Shown: in pieces, positions 26,786 through 34,736 of the stretch | Numbering within the stretch: position 1 is the stretch's first letter | How the letters are laid out: each line of letters starts with the position of its first letter | NCBI GenBank assembly: GCA_903828785.1 | Contig: CAIKNP010000027.1 | Span: forward strand, 1-64,000 | Direction of reading: 5' to 3' | DNA from: an uncultured Actinomycetes bacterium | Lineage (GTDB): Bacteria; Actinomycetota; Acidimicrobiia; Acidimicrobiales; RAAP-2 | DNA length: 64,000 bases | Made by a program: the position numbers and the translations under genes | Notes under the pieces: generated by a model | The model's database searches: none | What the model was told of the DNA's origin: nothing | Seen by the model: only the letters and a program-made list of their open reading frames with translations

Positions 26786-27930
26786 TTCAGGCAGCTTTGC
26801 GTCGAGGCCCTCGAGGAGGGTCGTAGCGCCTGCAAATCGTGGCGCAAGGCGGCGAGCGAGGTGGCGAAGGCCAGATGTTTGGTCACGCCCGAAGGGGCGA
26901 GAATGACGCCGACGACTTGACCATTGACGAGTACGGGACTACCCGACTTACCGGGCGTGACGTTGGCCGCAATGAGTTCAACCTGGCGCAGAAACAGTCC
27001 ACCGCTGTAAATGCTGCGGCCCGGCGCCCGCACGCTGCCTTCAAAATATCCCCGTGACGTACTGCGATTCGTCGTCGAGGTCGCAAAGCCCGAAACCGAC
27101 GCCGGCGTTCCCGGCTTCGGCAGCTGGGAGGCCACGGGCAGCGCGGCGCCGTTGGGCTGAGTGACGCGCAACACCGCCAGGTCTTGTTGGGGATCAAAGG
27201 CCACAACCTTGGCGACTGCGCCATTAACCCGCACCAACTTCTGTCCGGCAATAACGTGGGCGTCGGTCACGACCTCGGTACTCGAAACGAAGAAGCCACT
27301 TCCCAGGTTCGCCTGGTGGCAAGCACCCGACGCGACCACCGGCACAACGCCGGCGGGCGAGCTTTGAAATTGCAGGGTAGGCGCGAGCGCCACTTTGGCC
27401 ACGCCAATGTTCCCGTCCCCGAGCAGAGCGAACACGTTAGGAATATTGACGGTATTGAATAAGGATTGGAGCCGCCCCTCAAAAGCGGGTGGCGCGGGTA
27501 AGTACTTCTGCAAGGACCGCACGATGACCGAGTGATTCACCTGGTTGCCAATAGATCCCCAGGTAACCACCGACAAGAGACCCGCCACCAGCCAACACAA
27601 CAAGAGTGTTCCACTGAGGCCCAGTAGAGCGCCGAGGGAAGAGTTGACCTTGGCGTACGAGTCGGGAACCTTCTCGCTGATGCGCTTGCCCAAGCGGCGA
27701 CCGAGGAAGGCGCCGAGGATGCTGGCCACCCAGACCAGGGCGATGGCGGCAATCGGTCGCCACCACGCGTGGGTAATGAGTCCCGACACCTTCGGTGCGT
27801 ACAGCGCACCCAAAACGATGCCGCCAATTCTTCCCGCCAGCGATCCGACTTGGGCCAAGAGCCCCAGGCGCCAACCGCGAAAGAACGCGAAAAGGACGAG
27901 AACCGCAATGGCAATGTCAATTTTGTTCAC
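26782..27930 (-). CDS. MarP-like membrane serine protease (CvpA domain + trypsin-like domain)
   Basis: About 382 aa: four CvpA-type membrane helices in residues 5-125, a linker, and a chymotrypsin-fold protease. The triad is His in T-D-A-H-V-I-A-G (about 226), Asp in Q-Q-D-L-A-V-L (about 251) and Ser in P-G-K-S-G-S-P (about 330). A Cys pair flanking the domain could form the redox disulfide known in MarP. In Mycobacterium tuberculosis MarP acts outside the membrane and is needed for acid resistance through peptidoglycan hydrolase processing. Two adjacent GTG codons are possible; the second, at 27930, sits 6 nt after TAACGT. Confidence 0.88.
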   Translation of the reverse strand: MNKIDIAIAVLVLFAFFRGWRLGLLAQVGSLAGRIGGIVLGALYAPKVSGLITHAWWRPIAAIALVWVASILGAFLGRRLGKRISEKVPDSYAKVNSSLGALLGLSGTLLLCWLVAGLLSVVTWGSIGNQVNHSVIVRSLQKYLPAPPAFEGRLQSLFNTVNIPNVFALLGDGNIGVAKVALAPTLQFQSSPAGVVPVVASGACHQANLGSGFFVSSTEVVTDAHVIAGQKLVRVNGAVAKVVAFDPQQDLAVLRVTQPNGAALPVASQLPKPGTPASVSGFATSTTNRSTSRGYFEGSVRAPGRSIYSGGLFLRQVELIAANVTPGKSGSPVLVNGQVVGVILAPSGVTKHLAFATSLAALRHDLQALRPSSRASTQSCLN

Positions 27931-27936
27931 CACGTA

Positions 27937-27942
27937 ACGTTA
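27937..27942 (-). promoter_or_regulatory. Candidate -10 element (TAACGT) of the marP-like gene
   Basis: On the minus strand TAACGT ends 6 nt before the GTG at 27930, which favours that codon over the GTG at 27933. Confidence 0.35.
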
Positions 27943-27980
27943 GACGGCGAGGTCACAAATTTTTTGCCTCGGCCGGGTGC

Positions 27981-29717
27981 TTACTTGCGAAGAACTGCTC
28001 GCAAAAGCCCCGGGACCCCCGCCCAGCCCCGGCCCGTCTGCACGGCGAAGAGTCGGGCCAGAACGTCGCCACCGTGAGGATTCGTGACGAACCAGGCCGG
28101 AGGCGGAAACGCCACGAAGGGGCCCCGAACGACCGATTTCTCAACACCTTCGAACATGAAGGCGTTACCCACCACACCAGATCCGGACTGAATGTCGGTG
28201 CGCGGGTGACCGGGGTAGGCACCCCAGGTCGTTGTCCCGGCCAGGAAACTCATCGCGTGCCAGGCGTTCACGCCTACACTCCCGTAGCGCAGGTCGCTCA
28301 CCGCGCGCTCGAGGGCGGCCGCCACGGCGGGGCGCTTCATGCTGCGAGGGTCCACCAGGATGGTCATGGAGAGTGTGCCCCAGACCACCTCATTGCAAAA
28401 GGCCGTCGCTTGGTCCAGGAATTCCTCGGCGCTGTCAGCCGTCAAGCTCGTCTCGGCCATCAAGGAGCAGAAGGCCTCCACGTTGAAGACCAGATCGTCG
28501 CGCTGGCTCGCGTCAACACCGGCAATCAGAGTCCAGGGCAGTTCGCCGTCAGCGGGCGCCCCGAAACGGCGAGCTTTTGGGTAGCGAGTGACGAACTCCT
28601 CCCAGCGCGAGGACGCGCCGGGGTAGTAGGCGAGGCGCGTCGGGACCTTGGCCAGAACGGCACCGAGTTCGCGCAGGAAGTCTTCGCGCTGCGCCCACCC
28701 GGAGGCGGTGACCAGAACGCGAGGCGTCAGGCAGTTGAATCCCGCGTTGTTCGTCAGCATGGTGGCGACGTGCGCCGCTTGGTAACGCAACTCTTTCGGC
28801 GTCCATTCACCCGGCACAATGACGACGGGTGACACGTTGCCTAACTCGCAACTCAAAGGCTTGCTCACGACGGGATCGTCATCGGCCTTGCGGCGGGCAC
28901 CCTCGGGGCCCGTGCCGTACACGATGGCGTCGTGGGTCTTATCCGAACCGGTGACGTGCAGGTCCGCCACGAGGGGGTGATGCACGATGTAGGACCCGAC
29001 CCCGGCGTCACCACTGACGATTCGCAAAAAACCGGCGTCAATCAGTCCCGCCATGGCGCGGCGCCAAAAGGGCACCAAGTAGTCGTTGACGGGATTGGAC
29101 TTGAGCAGCACGACGCGACCACGCACGAAAAGTTTGTCTAAGACGTCACGGGGTCCGAGCGAAGCAACGTTCCCCGCCCCGAGCACTGCGGACACGCCCT
29201 GGTGGGCTGTCGGGTCCTGGTAGGCGAGGGCTTGGCTCGCCCGCACGTCGGCTTCCGTGAGTCCTGACTGAAACCACACTTCACCCTCGAGGCCGGTGTA
29301 GAGAACGCGGTCCAACAGGGAGGTCGGAAGTACCCCAATGGAAATACGGTCGCGGGCGTGGTGGTGAACAGGACCGGGATACTTGGGACGACCACCCACA
29401 GCGATATCGCGCAATGAGCTTCGCAGCGTCAGTGCCACGCGGACAAAAGAACTGATTCCGCTGAGTAATTCTTCGCCACCGCTGGGACCCGCGGCGTCCA
29501 AACCCTTAGCGTCGCACGCCGCGGCGTTCCACTCAGCGGCGACGGCGGCGGTGTCTTCAATCAATCGATCGAGTAATCGGATTTTTTCAGCCACCGCGAG
29601 TTGCGCCCATAGAGGAGCGGCCAGCGCTAACTCGTCGAGAGCCCGGTCGACCTCGCCCACGTCGCTCGTGGTCGCGGTCGACGCCGCCAGTATTCGTGAG
29701 CCTCGTTCACTCGTCAT
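27981..29717 (-). CDS. Aldehyde dehydrogenase family protein, long form
   Basis: A 578-aa member of the ALDH superfamily, longer than the usual 480-500 aa. Recognisable parts are LKSNPVNDYLVPFWRRAMAGLIDAGFLRIVSGDAGVG (cofactor site), ELGNVSPVVIVPG (the E-x-G-G/N-x-S-P catalytic Glu region) and TNNAGFNCLTPRVLV with the nucleophilic Cys. The substrate aldehyde is unknown. A GAAAGAGG SD precedes the ATG. It is divergent from the DUF2510 gene with only 32 bp between starts, so their promoters overlap; TATAGT is a possible -10 for this gene. Confidence 0.8.
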   Translation of the reverse strand: MTSERGSRILAASTATTSDVGEVDRALDELALAAPLWAQLAVAEKIRLLDRLIEDTAAVAAEWNAAACDAKGLDAAGPSGGEELLSGISSFVRVALTLRSSLRDIAVGGRPKYPGPVHHHARDRISIGVLPTSLLDRVLYTGLEGEVWFQSGLTEADVRASQALAYQDPTAHQGVSAVLGAGNVASLGPRDVLDKLFVRGRVVLLKSNPVNDYLVPFWRRAMAGLIDAGFLRIVSGDAGVGSYIVHHPLVADLHVTGSDKTHDAIVYGTGPEGARRKADDDPVVSKPLSCELGNVSPVVIVPGEWTPKELRYQAAHVATMLTNNAGFNCLTPRVLVTASGWAQREDFLRELGAVLAKVPTRLAYYPGASSRWEEFVTRYPKARRFGAPADGELPWTLIAGVDASQRDDLVFNVEAFCSLMAETSLTADSAEEFLDQATAFCNEVVWGTLSMTILVDPRSMKRPAVAAALERAVSDLRYGSVGVNAWHAMSFLAGTTTWGAYPGHPRTDIQSGSGVVGNAFMFEGVEKSVVRGPFVAFPPPAWFVTNPHGGDVLARLFAVQTGRGWAGVPGLLRAVLRK

Positions 29718-29749
29718 AGTCGCCTCTTTCCCTATGGGAGACTATAGAG

Positions 29750-30343
29750 GTGAGCGAGATTGCTACCACTGTTCCCCCTGGTTGGTACCCCGACCCCTCG
29801 GGGCTGCCCCAATGGCGCGTGTGGAACGGTCGGGAGTGGGCCGCGCTGACCAAAGCATTCTCGCTGGGCCGGCGTTCGACCGCGCCCGTCGACCTACTCG
29901 CGATTTCTGCGATTACTCGTCTTCGCCGCTTCGGGGTCGCGGCCTACTTCGGTGGTATTGGTCTGCTGCTCTCGACCCTCAGTCACTGGCCAGGTTCCGT
30001 GCTGCCCCTCTCACCACTCGAGGCCCTCACTGGGGCGACCGTCGCCATCGGTCTCCTGCTCCTTGCCACCTTGTCCTTCGCGTTCGCCGTACGGGCCATT
30101 CAGGGACACTGGTCGGCCGACGCCTTCGTTCCAGTTCTCAACGTCATCTCGGTGCACGTGCTGATCATGCGTCGGCTCAACATTCTGCACTTCGCCCTTT
30201 CGGTGGTGCTGGAAGTCTTCATGCTGGGGCTGGTGGTGGTGACGTTTCACCAATCAATCGTCAACATTGTCCTGCTCATGGCTTTGACCCGGACAACCCT
30301 GATTCGCATCGGTCTCTACGAGCAACTGATCAACGCGGCTTAG
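29750..30343 (+). CDS. DUF2510-containing membrane protein
   Basis: A 197-aa protein whose N-terminus PPGWYPDPSGLPQWRVWNGREWAALT is a clear DUF2510 module, a short domain found almost only in actinobacteria. Residues 55-195 contain four predicted membrane helices in two pairs. The DUF2510 part would face the cytoplasm. Function unknown. The GTG start lies in a 32-bp region shared with the divergent aldehyde dehydrogenase. Convergent with the DUF3445 gene (TTAG). Confidence 0.75.
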   Translation: MSEIATTVPPGWYPDPSGLPQWRVWNGREWAALTKAFSLGRRSTAPVDLLAISAITRLRRFGVAAYFGGIGLLLSTLSHWPGSVLPLSPLEALTGATVAIGLLLLATLSFAFAVRAIQGHWSADAFVPVLNVISVHVLIMRRLNILHFALSVVLEVFMLGLVVVTFHQSIVNIVLLMALTRTTLIRIGLYEQLINAA

Positions 30344-31149
30344 CCCGCGGCGATGGCCGCTCGCAGGACGTCGGCCACGCCGACCCACCCCTTGTATTGC
30401 TGCATGGCGACCGGTGCCGTTTCAATCCCCAGGAGCAGGTGTTCCATGAACTCCGCCGAGGTCGCCAATTCCTGGAGGGAAGTTACGTAGTTGCGAATCG
30501 TGAAAATCACCGCAGCGGTTTCGGGGAGGGCCCGCAGGGTTTGACGCTCCACACGAAAGAACCACTTCCCCAGATCACCGTCGGGCGGGCGCCGCTCAGC
30601 AAAGGGCTGGTGCAAGGTACCGCTGTCCAGCAAGGTCCAGTTGAGTCGCCAAAAGGCGCGCTCCGGTTTTAGTCGGTCAAAAAACTTGCTCGTGGTGGAC
30701 GCGAGGGTGATGTCATAACCGGGTACCGGTTCATGAATGGCGTCGAGGGTCTGTCCGATCTTGGACCGCAAGTCCCAGCGAGAAGGGAAGCAGACGCACG
30801 CCGCGGTCAAGCGCCAGGCATCGGAGTACTCGAGGACACAGAAATCTTCCTGGGACCAGCGAGCGACCTGAACGACGGGGTGATCGTCGGGTCGCGACGC
30901 GAGGGCGATTGAAGGGGCGTAGTTGCGAAACCACTCGGCCGCGTGAACGAGCAGTTCTTCACTGGCCGCCAAGCCCTGGGCTTGCGTTGCCACAACAAGG
31001 TCGGGAACTCGTTCGAGGAGGTCTTCCTTTTGCGCCAGTTCGATGTCGCGCTGCTCATCAATTTCCAGCCAGTGAGCCAGGTCGAGGGGACGCAGACCCA
31101 TCGCCATCCGCCAGCCACGAGCGTCCAAGGGTAGATACGGCGTCGACAC
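30340..31149 (-). CDS. DUF3445 / heme-dependent oxidative N-demethylase-like protein
   Basis: A 269-aa protein with the DUF3445 layout: MGLRPLDLAHWLEIDEQRDIELAQKEDLL near the start, then FCVLEYSDAWRLTAACVCFPSRWDLRSKIGQTLDAIHEPVPGY, SKFFDRLKPERAFWRLNWTLLDSGTLHQP, RVERQTLRALPETAAVIFTIRNYV. Characterised relatives are heme proteins that demethylate dimethylamine or related amines. GTG start placed immediately after the stop of a 39-codon reading frame (TAAGTG), suggesting coupled translation. Confidence 0.8.
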   Translation of the reverse strand: MSTPYLPLDARGWRMAMGLRPLDLAHWLEIDEQRDIELAQKEDLLERVPDLVVATQAQGLAASEELLVHAAEWFRNYAPSIALASRPDDHPVVQVARWSQEDFCVLEYSDAWRLTAACVCFPSRWDLRSKIGQTLDAIHEPVPGYDITLASTTSKFFDRLKPERAFWRLNWTLLDSGTLHQPFAERRPPDGDLGKWFFRVERQTLRALPETAAVIFTIRNYVTSLQELATSAEFMEHLLLGIETAPVAMQQYKGWVGVADVLRAAIAAG

Positions 31150-31269
31150 TTACTTCGAGCGCCGCCGAACGACAAAAACGTAAAAACACATCGCCAACAC
31201 CGGGACCATGATGACCACCACTCGCGCGGCCGGGAGAACGGCGCCCTTATGCACATTGATCGTCGTCAT
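31150..31269 (-). CDS. Possible 39-aa single-helix membrane peptide
   Basis: A 39-codon frame from ATG at 31269 to TAA at 31150, directly abutting the next GTG. The peptide MTTINVHKGAVLPAARVVVI... has one hydrophobic helix (about 17-34) and ends V-V-R-R-R-S-K, the positive-inside pattern of a small membrane protein. It lies between DUF1003 (23 bp upstream) and DUF3445 (0 bp downstream). SD is weak (GGGTGA). It may be real or a chance frame; no family is recognised. Confidence 0.4.
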   Translation of the reverse strand: MTTINVHKGAVLPAARVVVIMVPVLAMCFYVFVVRRRSK

Positions 31270-31292
31270 ACTGGTCACCCAGAGTAGGTGCA

Positions 31293-31772
31293 CTAGTGCT
31301 CCCTCATCGCTTTCACTTCAGCGATAACGGCTTCCATACGAGTCATGATGTCACTCATCGCTTGGTCCTGCACCAGCAGGTGATCCTGAATCATTTTTGC
31401 TTCGGCCAGCACGGCCTCGGCGTCCTTGTAGGTGTCCTCAGATCGCTTGTCGGCAGCGGCGGCTTGGATGTTCTGGCCCACGATGATTATGGGTAAGAGC
31501 ACTAATTGCAGGAAGCTACTCGAGAGCCACACAATGATGTAATAGGTGCCCTGGTGAATGGCCGAAGGGAGGGCGAAGAGGGCGAGAATGGTGAAGAGGT
31601 ACGCCGCCCACATCGTGCCGACGACCAGCGTAATTTTGAGCCCAAATTTGGCGTTCATCCGAACGAGGACGTTGGGACTCCTGGTCTTGCGGACGTCGTG
31701 AGTCTTGACCGGCTTCCCTTCGGCTAGCTCCTGATGTCGAGCGGTCGGCTGGTACTCGTAGCTTTGACTCAT
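31293..31772 (-). CDS. DUF1003 family membrane protein
   Basis: A 159-aa protein with two membrane helices and the family block FGLKITLVVGTMWAAYLFTILALFALP followed by WLSSSFLQLVLLPIIIVGQNIQAAAADKRSEDTYKDAEAVLAEA. The C-terminal part is a cytoplasmic coiled coil. DUF1003 proteins are widespread and uncharacterised. The frame is open to 31859, overlapping sqdB, but the ATG at 31772 starts the homologous part. Upstream of the small peptide and DUF3445 on the same strand. Confidence 0.85.
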   Translation of the reverse strand: MSQSYEYQPTARHQELAEGKPVKTHDVRKTRSPNVLVRMNAKFGLKITLVVGTMWAAYLFTILALFALPSAIHQGTYYIIVWLSSSFLQLVLLPIIIVGQNIQAAAADKRSEDTYKDAEAVLAEAKMIQDHLLVQDQAMSDIMTRMEAVIAEVKAMREH

Positions 31773-31816
31773 AGTCGTAGTCTCACACGCCACCGAAGGC
31801 GCAAGCAAGAAGCGGA

Positions 31817-33010
31817 CTACTTCACCAAATCCGGCGAGGTCGCCATGCCCTTGTTCCACACCGAGCGAGCGATGATCTTGGTCGTATCGGCACGTCCGGC
31901 GTACTTCTGGGCGATGTCGCGAGCTTCTTCCAACAAGCCTTCCGAGAGCAGCGTGGGATTGAGACCCAGGGCCTGGAACTTGTCCCTCGAGACGTTGAGG
32001 TCGTTCTCGGCGGCTTCCTTGCGAGGGTTCGGCAAGTTCGCGATCTCGACGCCGGTCAAACGAGAGACCAGCTCGGCCAATTCACGCACGCGATAGGTTT
32101 CGGTGACCTGGTTAAAGACCTTGACCTGATCGCCCGGCTCCGGTGGGTTCTCTAGGGCAATCTGGATGCAGCGAACGGTGTCGCGAATGTGGATGAAGGC
32201 GCGGGTCTGCCCACCGGTGCCGTGCACCGTGAGGGGGTGACCAATGGCCGCTTGCATCAAGAAGCGGTTCAACACGGTGCCGTAGTCACCGTCGTAGTCG
32301 AAACGGTTGATCAGGCGCTCGTCGAGAGCGGTCTGCGGAGTCTGTGTTCCCCAGACAATGCCCTGGTGCAGGTCGGTAACCCGCAGCAGGTCGTTCTTGG
32401 CGTAGAAGGCGAAGAGCAGCTGGTCCAAAGTTTTGGTCAGGTGGTAGACCGAGCCGGGGTTAGCGGGGTGCAAAATCTCGCGCTCGATGTCACCATCGGG
32501 CGTCGGTACCTTCACCGTGAGGTAGCCCTCGGGGATGGGGGCCGAACCCGACCAGCCGTAACCGTAGACACCCATGGTGCCCAGGTGCACGAGCGCAATG
32601 TCGCGGCCCGACTCCACAATCGCGGCCAGCACGTTGTGCACGCTGCGGACGTTGTTGTCGATGGTGTAGCGCTTGGCGTGAATGTTGCGCATGGAATACG
32701 GAGCGGCGCGCTGCTCACCAAAGTGCACAATGGCGTCGGGCCGCTCATCGAGCAGCAACTGGGCGAAGCGGTCGTACTCCTGAGCGAGATCTAGATTGAC
32801 GAAGCCAATCTTTTTGCCGGTCAGTTCTTCCCAGACCCGGACACGCTCACCCATGGGGCGGATTGGGGTCAGCGAGTCGACCTCGAGTTCCAGATCAATG
32901 GCGCGGCGGCTCAGATTGTCAACAACGATGACGTCGTGACCGATGTCAGAGAGGTGCAAACTGGTCGGCCAGCCACAAAAACCATCACCACCAAGTACTA
33001 AAACTTTCAC
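31817..33010 (-). CDS. sqdB: UDP-sulfoquinovose synthase
   Basis: A protein of about 397 aa of the extended SDR class. It starts KVLVLGGDGFCGWPTSLHLS and continues VVDNLSRRAIDLELEVDSLTPI, IVHFGEQRAAPYSMR, the active-site Y-H-L-T-K in VYHLTKTLDQLLFAFY and VTDLHQGIVWGTQT. These are specific to SqdB/SQD1, which makes UDP-sulfoquinovose from UDP-glucose and sulfite. I choose the GTG at 33010, with GGGAG upstream, over the ATG at 33025. No SqdX-type lipid transferase is nearby; instead GtrA, a GT2 and a DUF2079 protein follow. Confidence 0.9.
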   Translation of the reverse strand: MKVLVLGGDGFCGWPTSLHLSDIGHDVIVVDNLSRRAIDLELEVDSLTPIRPMGERVRVWEELTGKKIGFVNLDLAQEYDRFAQLLLDERPDAIVHFGEQRAAPYSMRNIHAKRYTIDNNVRSVHNVLAAIVESGRDIALVHLGTMGVYGYGWSGSAPIPEGYLTVKVPTPDGDIEREILHPANPGSVYHLTKTLDQLLFAFYAKNDLLRVTDLHQGIVWGTQTPQTALDERLINRFDYDGDYGTVLNRFLMQAAIGHPLTVHGTGGQTRAFIHIRDTVRCIQIALENPPEPGDQVKVFNQVTETYRVRELAELVSRLTGVEIANLPNPRKEAAENDLNVSRDKFQALGLNPTLLSEGLLEEARDIAQKYAGRADTTKIIARSVWNKGMATSPDLVK

Positions 33011-33175
33011 AGTTGCTCCCTGCATTGGACGACGAAATGCCTCGTTGGCATTGTCGAAATTGTAAATTAGTTCAAAGAAACCTTATCAGACCGTCCATAA
33101 TTCTTGAGGGGTGCCGACGTTTAGCAATGGGGAGCCATTTGGCCCAGGACGGCACCTCGACTACACTTCTCTAGG

Positions 33176-33733
33176 TTGGTGCGCGAGTTGTTGTCCCCCC
33201 TTCGCTCTCGGGCTCTCGAAAGGTCTCCGGTGCGCCAGTTCATTCGACAACTGTGGTCGCTCCTTCGGACCCCGCGAGTCGTACGCGTGATTCGCTACAG
33301 TTCCGTTTCGGTGATTTCCACTTTGGTGTCGCTGGTCATCATCACCATTGTCTTTGGTCTCGGTCTGATGGGTGAGGTCCACGCCACCATTTTTGGCAAT
33401 CTCTGCGGCGTGTTTCCCACGTACTACCTAAATCGGCAGTGGGTGTGGGGTAAGAAGGGTCGCAGCCACCTACGCCAAGAGGTTCTGCCCTTCCTCTCCC
33501 TCTCGCTCCTAGCAGCCTGTTTCGCCATGCTTGGGGCCGCCTACGCCAAACACTTGGTCTTGACCCATCACTGGTCACACGTCGCCAACACCGCATTGCT
33601 CGACGCCATGAACCTTTTGTGTTTCGCGATATTTTGGGTCATCAAGCTCTTGGCGTATAACAAAATCTTCCACCCGGGCCACGCGGCCCAGGCCATCGTT
33701 CCCGAAGCAGCAACGACCGCCAAGGGTCAATAG
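33176..33733 (+). CDS. GtrA-like membrane protein
   Basis: A 185-aa protein with a basic start, four membrane helices and YYLNRQWVWGKKGRSHLRQE between helices 2 and 3. It resembles the two GtrA proteins at 3-4 kb, sharing the FHPGH / NKIFH-type end. It precedes a polyprenyl-phosphate sugar transferase-like GT2, the usual partnership in which GtrA moves the lipid-linked sugar to the outer face. Start is TTG at 33176 or the GTG next to it. Divergent from sqdB. Confidence 0.83.
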   Translation: MVRELLSPLRSRALERSPVRQFIRQLWSLLRTPRVVRVIRYSSVSVISTLVSLVIITIVFGLGLMGEVHATIFGNLCGVFPTYYLNRQWVWGKKGRSHLRQEVLPFLSLSLLAACFAMLGAAYAKHLVLTHHWSHVANTALLDAMNLLCFAIFWVIKLLAYNKIFHPGHAAQAIVPEAATTAKGQ

Positions 33734-33898
33734 CCCTTCATTTCCTTGAGCGCAGTACCGCTCCCCGGCTCCACCGATCAGTGCTGAGCGCTCGAAGGTC
33801 GTCTTTTCACCTTCTCTTCACCAAGCGGTAAGCGCCACACCCTAGAATTGTAAATTGACGAGTCGCAACCGAGCGGACGTCAGTACTTGGAGAAGGTC

Positions 33899-34651
33899 GT
33901 GAGTAACACCGTGAAGCAATTGCCGCTCCCCGGCATGCTCAGTTTGGTCATGCCCGCCCACAACGAGGCGCCAAATATGGCCGAACTCATGACCGTGGCC
34001 GCGCGCGTCCTTCCCCAACTCGCCGAACGCTACGAAATCGTTCTGGTCGACGACGGTAGTACGGACGGAACGGCGAAAGCCGCCATGGACGCCTTGCCCG
34101 ATTCCTTCAAGGATTGCCTGCACGTCATTACCCACGCCCAGAAGTCGGGCTACGGCATCTCAGTGGGCGACGGCTTGCGCGCCACTAAGGGGGGCTGGAT
34201 CGCCTTCTGTGATTCTGATCTCCAGTTCGATCTCAGCGACTTTCTAGGCCTAGCCGTCCACTTGGGCGAGGCTGATCTGGTGACCGGCTATCGGCGCAAG
34301 CGCGCGGACCACTGGAAGCGCTCGGTCACCAGCCACACCTACAACTTCGTCGTTCAAATTCTCTACCAAGTGCGGTTCAAGGACATTGACTGCGCGATGA
34401 AGATTATGAGTCGCTCCTTCCTGGACGCTATCTCACCAATCGTTTCGCGTTCAGCAACAATTAACGTCGAGATGTATTTCAAGGCGAGGCGCCTCAAGCG
34501 TCGCGTACTTCAATTCCCCGTGGGTCACTACCACCGCACCGCCGGTGAGCGCTCCGGGGGCAAATTGCGACCCATTATTCGAGCGATCAAAGAGTTGACG
34601 GTGTTGCGCTCGCGCATCAATGCTTCGCAGGCTCCAGCCGGCCGTCCCTAA
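33899..34651 (+). CDS. Family 2 glycosyltransferase, dolichol-phosphate mannosyltransferase-like
   Basis: A protein of about 250 aa with a GT-A domain: LSLVMPAHNEAPNM, VLVDDGSTDGT, and CDSDLQFDLSDF, the D-x-D-type metal site. Then VTGYRRKRADHWKRS and the FPVGHYHRTAGERSGG tail common to DPM1-like enzymes. No membrane helix is attached. It would link a sugar to polyprenyl phosphate. GTG at 33899 follows GGAGAAGG and is preferred over the TTG at 33887. Confidence 0.85.
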   Translation: MSNTVKQLPLPGMLSLVMPAHNEAPNMAELMTVAARVLPQLAERYEIVLVDDGSTDGTAKAAMDALPDSFKDCLHVITHAQKSGYGISVGDGLRATKGGWIAFCDSDLQFDLSDFLGLAVHLGEADLVTGYRRKRADHWKRSVTSHTYNFVVQILYQVRFKDIDCAMKIMSRSFLDAISPIVSRSATINVEMYFKARRLKRRVLQFPVGHYHRTAGERSGGKLRPIIRAIKELTVLRSRINASQAPAGRP

Positions 34652-34654
34652 ACC

Positions 34655-34682
34655 CTCGATTGTGCGCCTCTGGCGTATCGAG
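34655..34682 (+). terminator. Hairpin after the GT2 gene
   Basis: CTCGAT at 34655-34660 pairs with ATCGAG at 34677-34682, with an inner CGCC/GGCG stem around TCT. It begins 3 bp past the GT2 stop and has no T-run. It lies between two convergent genes and could serve both. Confidence 0.4.
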
Positions 34683-34736
34683 CCGAAGTGATTCGATCAT
34701 TCGAGTTGGTGCACGCGATTTGCCCTCGCGCACTGT

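Noticed and set aside
33843-33848. TAGAAT before the GT2 gene as another leaderless promoter
   Set aside because: It lies about 50 bp before the GTG at 33899, which has its own GGAG-type SD, so it may be a promoter but does not belong to the leaderless set.
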